This document shows positions 22,994 through 31,867 of a DNA stretch of 64,000 nucleotides, piece by piece. The translations under genes and the position numbers were made by a program. The DNA is from Clostridia bacterium (GTDB taxonomy: Bacteria; Bacillota; Clostridia; Christensenellales; Aristaeellaceae), in the NCBI GenBank assembly GCA_024404245.1, contig JAKSQH010000002.1:1-64000 (forward strand), read 5' to 3'. Numbering within the stretch: the first letter of the stretch is position 1; each line of letters begins with the position of its first letter. Under the pieces are notes generated by a model that had not been told where the DNA came from, did not search any database, and saw only the letters and a program-made list of their open reading frames with translations.

Positions 22994-25795
22994 TTGAACG
23001 ATCCGAATGAGATTCAGGAGATCAATAATAGAGAAGAACAGCCGGAACAGCCCGCCGCGGCAAGAAAACGGCGCAGTGACCGCTGGAAAAACGAGGAAGC
23101 TCCCGCCGTGGCTGAACAGGCCGGTACGGAAACCGGCAACACCGCGACGGAACAGCCGGTGCCTGAACTTCCGAAGACCACCCGCGTACCGGATCCCGGC
23201 GTTGTTCACAGGGTGAATGACTATTCACGTATGCGTGTGCAGAATACGCGGGAGGATGAGAACGGAGGAACAAGGCGGATTCCCGTTGCTCCGCGCGGTT
23301 CCTCGATCCCGCAGCAGGATTACGGCGCGCATACACGGAACACAGCAAGCGATATTGACCGGTACCGCCGCCCGGCGACCGGGGCTGACAGAAGCACGGA
23401 ACATGACCGTATAGAAAACGGCTATAACTCCGGCCGGATGAGTATCCGCAGAGAAGAACCGGAACAGACCGCCGTGAAGCGTACCGGCGAACGGACAATG
23501 AACGCGGGTCCGCTGATTGACACCGGAAGCGAAAAACGGCATATTCTGCCGCTGGTACTGATTATTCTGCTGATTGCGGCGGCGCTTGTGTTTGCCGCGT
23601 GGAAACTGATTCCGGAAGACGCGGAGGGCGTTCCCGGAACGGTACGCGGTTTCCTTGACGGCGTGTTCGGAGCGATTACCGGTCAGAACGCGGACACGAA
23701 AAAAACGGCGGTTACGGTATCCGGTTTCAGCATCAGCGGCGGGCAGGATGTTACGGCACCGGCCACCGTGATCTTTACCGTAATGACCGGAAATGACGTA
23801 CAGGACGCGCGTGTTACGGATGAAGACGGCGCTGTGTTTGAAAATGCGGATGTGAATCAGGTCAGAAACACTGACAACAGTATATGGACATTGATGCTCG
23901 GGTTCAGCGACGGATACGAGGGAACTGTACGCGTGCAGCTGTATGACGGAGCGGAATGGCAGTCGCCGGAGGAACTGGCGACCGAGCTCCGCATCGCGTC
24001 AGCTCCCGCGGTGTCCGGTGCTCCTGAAACCGGAAGCGTGCCTGAAATATTCGCGACGCCCGTAGCCGCGTCCGCTACGGGAACACCGGAACCGATGCTT
24101 ACGGAGGAAACGACGGTTACAGTACCGCCGACCCCTACACCTACGGCAACGCCGGAGATTACGCCGACCCCGACGCCGGAACCGACGGAGGAACCGACGC
24201 CGACGCCGACACCGTCACCGACTCCGAAGCTTACCGCGGTGCCTTCCGGGGAAGAATTGCCCGCACCGCTGGCGGAAAGCGTTGTTTATGAAAACAAATC
24301 AAAGCAAAGCAACTATAACCGCAATACCAAAGAATTGATCGCCATGCCCGCGGGCAGCGACTACACGCGTGTACCGATGGGCGTGCTGACATTCCGGAAT
24401 GACGCTTTCCGCAGGAATGCTTTCTGCGGCACCGTTGAAGCTGCCGATGAGCTTGAAATGGAATGGCAGGTGAAGACGGGAAGCGCGGCCGGCAGCTCGG
24501 GCATGTATTACGGAACCGGCTGGACCGGTCAGCCGGCGATTGTGAAGTGGAGCAAGGAAGTACGCGAGCAGAGCAATCTGGTGGAAAGCAAGCGCGTGAA
24601 GTCCGGTTTGAAAGAGGTTATTGTTGCCGGGCTTGACGGGAGGGTATGGTTCCTCGACCTGAGCGACGGTACAGAAACCAGAAGTGCCTTGAATATCGGC
24701 TATCCGATGCGCGGTACACCGAGTGTGCATCCGAGCGGCTACCCGCTGATCACCGTTGGCCAGTATGCCCGTAAGATGAAAAACGGAACGGGCGGAATCG
24801 GCCTCCGCTTTCTGAATATGTATAGCAAAAAAGAAGCGACGATTCTGGACGGCCTCGAAGGAAAATACAAGCGAGCGTACAATGATGTGGGTTCCTTTGA
24901 GACCTCGGCGCTGATTGACCGTACGTCCGACACAATGGTCACGGCCGGAACGAACGGCCTGCTATACACGATCAAACTGAGCAGCAATTTTGACTATGAG
25001 CAGGGAACATACAACTTTTCAACGACCAGCATCGTGATGAAAAGCAAGGCAAAGAATGAGAAAGCGGCAAACACCGCTTTTGAATCCTCCGTCGCGATGT
25101 ATGACAAGTATGTCTACTGCGCCGATATGGCGGGCATTCTCCGCTGCGTGGACACAACCACGATGACGCCGGTGTGGGCGGCTGACACGGGTGACAGTGT
25201 TGAATCAACCGTCGCGCTGGACTTTACCGATAATGAGACGGCACTTGAACTGTTTACGGCGAATATCCTGAATATCCGGTCAAAGGGTGACGCGCAGGTA
25301 CGCTGCTTCGACGCTCTGACCGGAAAAGAAAAATGGACTTTCTCCGTCAATGTGAAAAAGGATACAAGCAAAGCGAAGACAGTAAGCGGATTCCGCGCGA
25401 GTCCCGTTGTCGGCGAAAACGGACTGAAAGGGCTTGTATATTATACGGTATCCGGATTGACGCCGGCAGGCTGTGAACAACTGGGCATTGAAGAGGCGAA
25501 GGCCGCGCTGATCGCGATTGACCGCGAAACCGGCAAACAGGTGTGGGCAAAAGCGCTGAGCAGCTGGACATATTCATCACCCGTTGCCGTATATGACGCT
25601 GAAGGAAACGGCCGCATCATTCAGGCTTCATCCGACGGCACCCTGCTTCTGCTGAACGGTTCTGACGGAAAAACCGTGAACGAGCTGCAGTTGGAGGGAA
25701 CGATTGAAGCATCGCCGGCGGTATACAATGATATGCTTGTGATCGGCACAACCGGTAAAAACACTTCGTATATTTACGGAATCAGGATCAAGTAA
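22994..25795 (+). CDS. Membrane-anchored PQQ-like beta-propeller protein
   Basis: 933 residues, TTG start at 22994 after AAAGGAG. Residues 1-180 are charged and disordered (cytoplasmic). One membrane helix follows at about 183-203 (HILPLVLIILLIAAALVF). A small beta domain (about 235-330) leads to a Pro/Thr/Glu linker of PTPTPEPTEE units (about 360-415). The rest is a beta-propeller of PQQ_2 type with repeated blades (TGKEKWTFSVNV, TGKQVWAKALSSW, AGILRCVDTTTMTPVWAADT). Such proteins are extracytoplasmic scaffolds; the propeller lacks an obvious enzyme partner here. Followed by glpK 24 bp on, perhaps co-transcribed. Function not established. Confidence 0.8.
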   Translation: MNDPNEIQEINNREEQPEQPAAARKRRSDRWKNEEAPAVAEQAGTETGNTATEQPVPELPKTTRVPDPGVVHRVNDYSRMRVQNTREDENGGTRRIPVAPRGSSIPQQDYGAHTRNTASDIDRYRRPATGADRSTEHDRIENGYNSGRMSIRREEPEQTAVKRTGERTMNAGPLIDTGSEKRHILPLVLIILLIAAALVFAAWKLIPEDAEGVPGTVRGFLDGVFGAITGQNADTKKTAVTVSGFSISGGQDVTAPATVIFTVMTGNDVQDARVTDEDGAVFENADVNQVRNTDNSIWTLMLGFSDGYEGTVRVQLYDGAEWQSPEELATELRIASAPAVSGAPETGSVPEIFATPVAASATGTPEPMLTEETTVTVPPTPTPTATPEITPTPTPEPTEEPTPTPTPSPTPKLTAVPSGEELPAPLAESVVYENKSKQSNYNRNTKELIAMPAGSDYTRVPMGVLTFRNDAFRRNAFCGTVEAADELEMEWQVKTGSAAGSSGMYYGTGWTGQPAIVKWSKEVREQSNLVESKRVKSGLKEVIVAGLDGRVWFLDLSDGTETRSALNIGYPMRGTPSVHPSGYPLITVGQYARKMKNGTGGIGLRFLNMYSKKEATILDGLEGKYKRAYNDVGSFETSALIDRTSDTMVTAGTNGLLYTIKLSSNFDYEQGTYNFSTTSIVMKSKAKNEKAANTAFESSVAMYDKYVYCADMAGILRCVDTTTMTPVWAADTGDSVESTVALDFTDNETALELFTANILNIRSKGDAQVRCFDALTGKEKWTFSVNVKKDTSKAKTVSGFRASPVVGENGLKGLVYYTVSGLTPAGCEQLGIEEAKAALIAIDRETGKQVWAKALSSWTYSSPVAVYDAEGNGRIIQASSDGTLLLLNGSDGKTVNELQLEGTIEASPAVYNDMLVIGTTGKNTSYIYGIRIK

Positions 25796-25819
25796 CAGTA
25801 TCCGGAGGTGGCTGCCGCG

Positions 25820-27310
25820 ATGTCACGCTATCTGATCGCCCTGGACCAGGGAACGACAAGCTCGCGCGCTGTGGTTTTTTCCGAAGACGGGAAAGTGATC
25901 GCGTCACACGGGGAGGAGTTTCCGCAGCATTATCCGAAGCCTGGATGGGTTGAACATAACCCGGACGATATTCTTCGCTCACAGGTATCCGCCCTGCGCG
26001 AAACGGTGCGGATCAGCGGGATCGACGTGAGTGAGATTGCCGCGATCGGCATTACGAACCAGCGTGAGACCACACTGCTGTGGGACAGAACGACAGGTGA
26101 ATGTGTCGCCAACGCGATTGTATGGCAATGCAGAAGAACATCACATGAGGTGGACAAGCTGATTGCCGCGGGCTGCGGGGACACGATACGCGAAAAGACC
26201 GGCCTGATACCTGATGCTTATTTTTCAGGCACAAAGCTCAAGTGGCTGCTGGACCGCTATGATCTTCACGAAAGAGCCGAACGCGGCGAACTGTGCTTCG
26301 GAACGGTGGACAGCTTCCTGTGCTGGCATCTGCTGGAGGGCAGACCGCATGTGACGGACGCGACGAACGCGTCAAGGACCATGCTGTTCAATATCCATGA
26401 ACAGAAATGGGACGCGGATCTGCTTCGCATGCTTGATATTCCGGAGGCTGTACTTCCGGAAGTGATCGATTCCGCGGGACCGGTCGGCATTCTGAATCCG
26501 TCTGTGCTCGGCAGAAGGATCCCCGTAACGGCAATCGCGGGGGACCAGCACGCATCACTGTTCGGTCAGGGCTGCGTGAAGCCGGGCACGGTCAAAAACA
26601 CCTACGGGACCGGGTGCTTTATGCTGATGAATACCGGCAGCACGCCCGTTACGAGCAAGAACGGACTGCTGACCACCACGGCATGGAGAATCGGCGGCAA
26701 ACCGGCTTATGCCCTGGAAGGCAGCGTATTTATGGGCGGCGCGACGATCCAGTGGCTCAGGGATGAAATGAAAATGCTCGATCATGCCGCGCAGAGCGAA
26801 CAGATCGCGGAAAGCATAAAGGATACCGGCGGTGTTTATCTGGTGCCGGCGTTTACCGGACTCGGAGCCCCGTGGTGGGATCAGTACAGCCGCGGGACAA
26901 TTGTCGGCATGACACGCGGAACCGGCAGGGCGCATATTGTACGTGCCGCGCTTGAGTCCATCGCTTTCCAGAGCGCGGATCTGATGAACGCGATGGCGAG
27001 GGACTGCGGTGAGATCCCGCTCAGAATGCAGGTTGACGGCGGTGCGAGCGCGAACGGCTTCCTGATGCAGTTTCAGGCGGACATACTCGGCATACCGGTT
27101 GTGAGACCCGGGGTGCTTGAGACCACCGCGCTCGGCGCGGCGTTGCTGGCGGGAATCGGCGCGGGTATATACGCGGATACCGCGGAAACGACACGCGTAT
27201 GGCAGGCGGATCTGACATTTTCACCGCGTATGGAAGAACGCGCAAAAGAAACCGCCCTGCGCGGATGGCACAAGGCGGTTGAAAAAGCCAGAGACTGGTG
27301 CGAACACTGA
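25820..27310 (+). CDS. glpK: Glycerol kinase
   Basis: 496 residues, the usual size. ATG 25820 follows CCGGAGG by 11 nt; an in-frame GTG at 25808 overlaps that RBS and is rejected. FGGY signatures: YLIALDQGTTSSRAVVF at the N-terminus for phosphate binding, WQCRRTS, GDQHASLFGQG and the C-terminal FLMQFQADILGIPV. It phosphorylates glycerol to sn-glycerol 3-phosphate, feeding phospholipid synthesis or glycolysis. No glpF or glpD nearby. The next gene on the opposite strand, pgsA, uses glycerol 3-phosphate, a shared metabolic theme. Confidence 0.95.
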   Translation: MSRYLIALDQGTTSSRAVVFSEDGKVIASHGEEFPQHYPKPGWVEHNPDDILRSQVSALRETVRISGIDVSEIAAIGITNQRETTLLWDRTTGECVANAIVWQCRRTSHEVDKLIAAGCGDTIREKTGLIPDAYFSGTKLKWLLDRYDLHERAERGELCFGTVDSFLCWHLLEGRPHVTDATNASRTMLFNIHEQKWDADLLRMLDIPEAVLPEVIDSAGPVGILNPSVLGRRIPVTAIAGDQHASLFGQGCVKPGTVKNTYGTGCFMLMNTGSTPVTSKNGLLTTTAWRIGGKPAYALEGSVFMGGATIQWLRDEMKMLDHAAQSEQIAESIKDTGGVYLVPAFTGLGAPWWDQYSRGTIVGMTRGTGRAHIVRAALESIAFQSADLMNAMARDCGEIPLRMQVDGGASANGFLMQFQADILGIPVVRPGVLETTALGAALLAGIGAGIYADTAETTRVWQADLTFSPRMEERAKETALRGWHKAVEKARDWCEH

Positions 27311-27319
27311 ACGCGTGAA

Positions 27320-27901
27320 TCAGCTTTCCTTCACACCGCGGTTTCTGAGCTGCCGGACGGCACCGGCGGCATAGGCGGTAATGGCTGTGAGAGACGCCGC
27401 TACGGAGATCCACAGCAGCACAAGATCAAGCCTGAAGGAAAACACCTGAAGCAGTTCCTTATAAAGGAAACTGGCGGACAGGGCAAGGATGAACAATACC
27501 TGCGCGCATTTACCGAACATGTTGGCATAAACCACAATGTTCTTTTTCAGCATGATGAGACCGCCGGCAATCATCAGGATTTCCTTGAACATGACGATGA
27601 TAACCGGGACCCAGGGCAGAATTCCGGAAACACACTGGCAGATCAGCGCGATACAGACCATGAGCTTATCGGCCAGCGGATCGAAAAGCTTGCCGAAATC
27701 GGTGATCAGGTGATACTTGCGCGCGATGAATCCATCGAGAAAATCGGTGAAACTCGCGGTCAGAAAAACCGCAAGAGCCCAGATGAGACGGCCGTTTGTC
27801 TGCAGAATGACAAAAACCGGAATCAGCACGATACGGAACATGGTGAGTACATTCGGTACATTCCATACATTTTTGAAAAGGTTTCGGAAAGAATCTTTCA
27901 A
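27320..27901 (-). CDS. pgsA: CDP-diacylglycerol-glycerol-3-phosphate 3-phosphatidyltransferase
   Basis: 193 residues, four to five membrane helices. The CDP-alcohol phosphotransferase motif is complete: DFLDGFIAR, then LITDFGKLFDPLADK, with all the metal-binding Asp residues. It makes phosphatidylglycerol phosphate at the cytoplasmic membrane. TTG start at 27901, preceded by AAAGGAG at 9 nt. It converges with glpK (9 bp between stops), with no clear terminator between them. Confidence 0.93.
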   Translation of the reverse strand: MKDSFRNLFKNVWNVPNVLTMFRIVLIPVFVILQTNGRLIWALAVFLTASFTDFLDGFIARKYHLITDFGKLFDPLADKLMVCIALICQCVSGILPWVPVIIVMFKEILMIAGGLIMLKKNIVVYANMFGKCAQVLFILALSASFLYKELLQVFSFRLDLVLLWISVAASLTAITAYAAGAVRQLRNRGVKES

Positions 27902-27940
27902 GACCGGATGCTCCTTTGATTAATGATAAACATAATAACA

Positions 27941-27977
27941 TTCGCCGAAGAAGGAGAAAAATCCTTTATTCGGCGAA
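27941..27977 (+). promoter_or_regulatory. Leader hairpin upstream of rph
   Basis: TTCGCCGAA (27941-27949) pairs with TTCGGCGAA (27969-27977), with an inner helix AAGGA/TCCTT. The apex contains AAGGAG, a decoy RBS-like sequence. No T run follows, so it is not a terminator. It lies 7 bp before the real RBS; the role is unknown. Confidence 0.45.
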
Positions 27978-27998
27978 AATGATACGGAGGAATGAAAA

Positions 27999-29315
27999 AT
28001 GCGCTTTGACGGAAGACAGGCTGATGAGGCACGCAAGGTATCCATTGAGACTGATTTTGTTCATACAGCATACGGCAGCTGTCTGATCGCGACGGGTAAT
28101 ACCCGCGTGATCTGCACAGCCAGTGTCACGGAGGGAGTGCCGCCTTTCCTGAAAGGAAAAGGGCAGGGCTGGGTGACCGCGGAGTACGCGATGCTGCCCG
28201 CGTCCACAACCGAACGCAAAAAGAGAGACGGCGCGAGCAAGGACGGACGCAGTGTGGAAATTCAGCGGCTGATCGGACGAAGCATACGGCAGGCTGTGGA
28301 TATGAAACTGCTCGGTGAAAGAACGATCACGCTGGACTGTGATGTTCTGGAAGCGGACGGCGGTACACGCACAGCTTCGATTACCGGCGCGATGGTCGCG
28401 CTGACCTGCGCGGTGGACCGCCTGATCAGGGAGAAGAAACTGCTGCAGTCTCCGATCGTACATCAGGTGGCGGCTGTGTCCTGCGGAATCGTGAACGATG
28501 AGCCGTGTCTGGACCTTTGCTACCGTGAAGACAGCGGGGCACAGGTTGATATGAACTTTGTGATGAATGAGCAGGGGGACTTCATTGAACTGCAGGGAAC
28601 CGGAGAAGGCCGCGCGTTTACACCGGATGAACTGAGCGTACTGATGAACTACGGCCGCAAGGGAACATCGGAACTGCTGGAAGCACAGCGCGCCGCGCTC
28701 GGAGAAAGGGCCGCGCGTATCGCGCCGAAGCCCCTGCTGGTGGCGGCGACCGGAAACGCGCACAAACTGAAGGAACTGCAGACGATTTTCAGCGATTATT
28801 ATACAATTGTATCCATGAATGACGCGGGGTTCGCCGGGGAAATTGACGAGAATGCCGATACATTTGCGGGAAATGCCGCAATCAAGGCGGAAACCGTGTG
28901 CGCCGCGACCGGGCTGCCCTGTATTGCCGATGACAGCGGGCTGAGTGTTTCCGCGCTTGACGGTGAACCCGGCGTGCTTTCCGCGCGGTACGCCGGCGGA
29001 CACGGTGATGATGACGCCAACAATGACCTGCTGCTGAGCAGGATGAAGAACAAGGCCGACCGCGACTGCGCGTTTATGTGCGCGATCGCTCTTGCGCGAC
29101 CCGGCAGGGAAACCGTGACCGCGGAGGGATCATGCCCCGGAACGCTTTTGTATGAACGCCGCGGAACAGGCGGATTCGGATATGATCCGCTGTTCCTGTA
29201 TGAGCCGTACGGCAAGACGTTCGCGGAATTCAGCGAAACGGAAAAGAACGAAGTGAGCCACAGGGCCCGCGCGTGTGCCGCGATGAAAGAAATCATGAAG
29301 GGGCTGAAGGATTGA
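27999..29315 (+). CDS. rph: RNase PH fused to RdgB/Ham1 nucleoside-triphosphate pyrophosphatase
   Basis: 438 residues, two enzymes in one chain. Residues 1-240 are RNase PH (MRFDGRQADEARKVSIE, RSIRQAVDMKLLGERTI, AAVSCGIVN), the phosphorolytic 3' exonuclease of tRNA maturation. Residues about 245-438 are the Ham1/RdgB family (LLVAATGNAHKLKELQTIF, GLPCIADDSGLSVSALDGEPGV), which removes dITP and XTP from nucleotide pools. Separate adjacent rph and rdgB genes are common in Firmicutes, and fusions are known; the join shows no frameshift. RBS CGGAGG before ATG 27999. The stop overlaps the next start (TGATG). Confidence 0.93.
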   Translation: MRFDGRQADEARKVSIETDFVHTAYGSCLIATGNTRVICTASVTEGVPPFLKGKGQGWVTAEYAMLPASTTERKKRDGASKDGRSVEIQRLIGRSIRQAVDMKLLGERTITLDCDVLEADGGTRTASITGAMVALTCAVDRLIREKKLLQSPIVHQVAAVSCGIVNDEPCLDLCYREDSGAQVDMNFVMNEQGDFIELQGTGEGRAFTPDELSVLMNYGRKGTSELLEAQRAALGERAARIAPKPLLVAATGNAHKLKELQTIFSDYYTIVSMNDAGFAGEIDENADTFAGNAAIKAETVCAATGLPCIADDSGLSVSALDGEPGVLSARYAGGHGDDDANNDLLLSRMKNKADRDCAFMCAIALARPGRETVTAEGSCPGTLLYERRGTGGFGYDPLFLYEPYGKTFAEFSETEKNEVSHRARACAAMKEIMKGLKD

Positions 29316-29794
29316 TGCGCCTTCTGGTTGTGAGCGACAGTCACGGAAACGATACAGATTTCCGCTGGGTACTGGAACAGGCATGGAAAAGGACCGGCAG
29401 GATTGACGCCTATGTGCACTGCGGTGACGGCTGCAGGGATTTTGACCGGGTGGCGAACATCATGCTGGACCGCGATCCGGGCGCGTTTTTATGCGCGGTG
29501 CGGGGCAACTGTGATTTCTCATCGGACAGACCCCTGCAGGCGGTTATCCCGGCGGGTGACACGCGGATTCTGGTGACGCACGGGCATTTGTATCATGTGA
29601 AAAGCTACCTGAATGATCTGGATGAAGCCGCCAAAGCGAACGGATGTGCCATCGCCCTGTACGGGCATACGCATACGGCTTCAATGGATACGCTGCAGAC
29701 GCTGATGATCAATCCGGGTTCCGTGGCAGACGGCCGCGCCGCTTTGCTGGAGATCACGAACGGCCGCCCGCGGGTCGATCTGCTGGCATTCTGA
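29315..29794 (+). CDS. YfcE/MJ0936-family metallophosphoesterase
   Basis: 159 residues from ATG 29315, overlapping the rph-rdgB stop as TGATG. Metallophosphoesterase motifs in order: VVSDSHGN, HCGDG, RGNCD, VTHGH and YGHTHTAS, giving the usual two-metal site. Family members hydrolyse phosphodiesters. Position directly after rph-rdgB is a recurrent arrangement in Firmicutes (yfcE/ysnB after rdgB). Substrate not determined by sequence. Confidence 0.9.
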   Translation: MRLLVVSDSHGNDTDFRWVLEQAWKRTGRIDAYVHCGDGCRDFDRVANIMLDRDPGAFLCAVRGNCDFSSDRPLQAVIPAGDTRILVTHGHLYHVKSYLNDLDEAAKANGCAIALYGHTHTASMDTLQTLMINPGSVADGRAALLEITNGRPRVDLLAF

Positions 29795-29819
29795 CACGAA
29801 TTTCCGTATGGTGTGATTC

Positions 29820-29848
29820 TTGACTTAAACCACAAGATGTAGTAATAT
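29820..29848 (+). promoter_or_regulatory. Promoter of the HerA-like ATPase gene
   Basis: TTGACT (29820-29825), 17-bp spacer, TAATAT (29843-29848); 32 bp before the start. Confidence 0.65.
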
Positions 29849-29880
29849 ATTAGAAACTTGACCACAGGAGGAGACTGCAT

Positions 29881-31797
29881 ATGCTTGAGAACGGGCTCAT
29901 CCGCGTCGGCGCCGGTAAAAACGGACCGGTTTATCTGCTGCCGCAGATGGCTAACCGCCACGGGCTGATAGCAGGCGCGACGGGTACCGGCAAAACGGTA
30001 TCCCTGAAGGTACTGGCCGAAGGTTTTTCCGATCTCGGGGTACCCGTGTTCCTGAGCGATATTAAAAGTGACCTGAGCGGTATGGTGCTGCCGGGTGAAA
30101 CCTCGGACAGCATGGAAAAGCGCATTGCCGCTTGCGGTCTCAGCGGTTTTGATTACAAAAAATACCCGACGGAATTCTGGGATGTGTACGGCGAACAGGG
30201 CGTGCCCGTACGTGCTACAGTGCGCGATATGGGACCGATGCTGCTCAGCCGCATGATCGGGCTGAACGAAACGCAGTCCGGTGTGATGAACATCCTGTTC
30301 CGTGTCGCCAACGATGAAGGTTTTGACCTGATTGATCTGAAAGACCTTAAGGCAATGCTTGCCTATCTGGGTGAGCATACCAAAGACTATACACTGAATT
30401 ACGGCAATGTGTCCGTGGCATCGGTGGGCGCGATACAGCGCGCGGTGGCCGTGCTTGAGGATCAGGGCGGCAATGTGTTCTTCGGCGAGCCGCAGATTGA
30501 TCTGCTGGACTGGCTCAGGCTGGATGATGACGGACGCGGTTTCATCAACATTCTCGCCGCCGACAAGCTTTTCTGCAATCCGGCAATGTATTCCACCTTC
30601 CTGCTGTGGATGCTGACTAAGCTTTATGAGCTGTTGCCGGAACGCGGTGACAGTGATAAGCCGCTTATCGTTTTCTTCTTTGATGAAGCGCATCTGCTGT
30701 TCAATAACTGCAGCAAAGCGCTGCTTGAGAAGATTGAGCAGGTTGTGCGTCTGATCCGTTCCAAAGGCGTGGGTGTTTACTTTATCACTCAAAGCCCGGC
30801 GGATATCCCGATGACCATTCTCGGTCAGCTCGGTAACAGAATTCAGCACGCGCTGAGAGCCTACACGCCGCTTGACCAGAAAGCGGTGAAAGTAGCAGCA
30901 CAGACGTTCCGGACGAACCCGTCCTTTGATACGGAAGAAGCGATTACAACCCTGAAAACCGGGGAGGCGTTGCTATCCTTCCTTGATTCGAACGGTGCTC
31001 CGGGCGTGGTGGAACGGGCGACCATCCAGCCCCCGCAAAGCCATATGGGACCGATTACGCAGGAGCTGCGCAATCAGGTGATCGAATCCGGATGGTTCCA
31101 CGAAAAGTATGTGACCCCTGTTGACCGCGAGAGCGCCTATGAACTGCTGTCACCTCAGTTCAGAAAGCAATCCGCATCCCAAACGACCCCTTTGCAGGTG
31201 CAGGTGAGCACCGCACTGAGTAACATGAGCCAGACATTTATGGTTTACGATCCCACAACCGGTCAGTATGTGCAGAAAGAAATGCCGACCACCGCAGCCG
31301 CGCAGCCTGTTGCCGCGCAGCCTTCCATTCAGCAGCCTGTTGTTATGCAGCCTGCCGTTCCCACCATTCAGGTGCAGCCCCAGATTCAGGCGCAGCCTCA
31401 GATTCAGACAATGCCTGTGATGGTGATGGATCCCACAACGGGCCAGTATGTACAGCAGATGGTAACCATGCAGCTGGATCCCGCGACCGGCAATTATGTA
31501 CCCGTGACCGATCCCGCTGTGCTTGAGGCACAGCAGAAGGCCGCCGCGGAAGCCAAAAAGGCAGCCGAGCAGGCCGCTGCCGCAGCCGCCAAGGCAGCCA
31601 AGGAACAGGAAGCCGCCGATCGTCGCGCCCGTCAGGACGAACTGCGTGAAGAACGTGCGGAACGTGCCCGCAAGAATGACTCCGTTGCGGGGCGTGTAAA
31701 GAACACAGCGATCAGCACCGCGACCCGCACACTGACAAATTCTCTGCTCAAGAGCCTGACCAAGGGAATTTCCAGTCTGTTCGGCGGTAAGAAGTAA
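29881..31797 (+). CDS. HerA-like helicase / DUF853 ATPase
   Basis: 638 residues. P-loop ATPase of the DUF853 (YjgR) group: LIAGATGTGKTVSLKVLAEG near 30-49, Walker B IVFFFDEAHLLF near 263-274, and YFITQSPADIP sensor. The ATPase ends near 435. A Gln/Pro-rich linker then carries three copies of a DPTTGQYV-like motif (DPTTGQYVQKEM, DPTTGQYVQQMV, DPATGNYVPVTD), before an Ala/Lys coiled coil (about 555-600) and a basic C-terminal KSLTKGISSLFGGKK. HerA-like ATPases translocate DNA; the cellular role of DUF853 is not settled. RBS AGGAGG before ATG 29881. Confidence 0.85.
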   Translation: MLENGLIRVGAGKNGPVYLLPQMANRHGLIAGATGTGKTVSLKVLAEGFSDLGVPVFLSDIKSDLSGMVLPGETSDSMEKRIAACGLSGFDYKKYPTEFWDVYGEQGVPVRATVRDMGPMLLSRMIGLNETQSGVMNILFRVANDEGFDLIDLKDLKAMLAYLGEHTKDYTLNYGNVSVASVGAIQRAVAVLEDQGGNVFFGEPQIDLLDWLRLDDDGRGFINILAADKLFCNPAMYSTFLLWMLTKLYELLPERGDSDKPLIVFFFDEAHLLFNNCSKALLEKIEQVVRLIRSKGVGVYFITQSPADIPMTILGQLGNRIQHALRAYTPLDQKAVKVAAQTFRTNPSFDTEEAITTLKTGEALLSFLDSNGAPGVVERATIQPPQSHMGPITQELRNQVIESGWFHEKYVTPVDRESAYELLSPQFRKQSASQTTPLQVQVSTALSNMSQTFMVYDPTTGQYVQKEMPTTAAAQPVAAQPSIQQPVVMQPAVPTIQVQPQIQAQPQIQTMPVMVMDPTTGQYVQQMVTMQLDPATGNYVPVTDPAVLEAQQKAAAEAKKAAEQAAAAAAKAAKEQEAADRRARQDELREERAERARKNDSVAGRVKNTAISTATRTLTNSLLKSLTKGISSLFGGKK

Positions 31798-31810
31798 GCC
31801 GAAAGCAGCC

Positions 31811-31846
31811 AAAAAGGGAGAAGCCGGATGTGCTCTCCCTTTTTTT
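31811..31846 (+). terminator. Terminator after the HerA-like ATPase gene
   Basis: An 11-bp stem AAAAAGGGAGA/TCTCCCTTTTT with a 12-nt loop and seven T residues in all. Confidence 0.88.
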
Positions 31847-31867
31847 GCAGAAAAGGAGCGAACGCGC

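Noticed and set aside
24121..24228. Short repeats in the propeller protein linker as a possible CRISPR or satellite
   Set aside because: They are in-frame Pro/Thr/Glu codons (PTPTPEPT), not spaced direct repeats.
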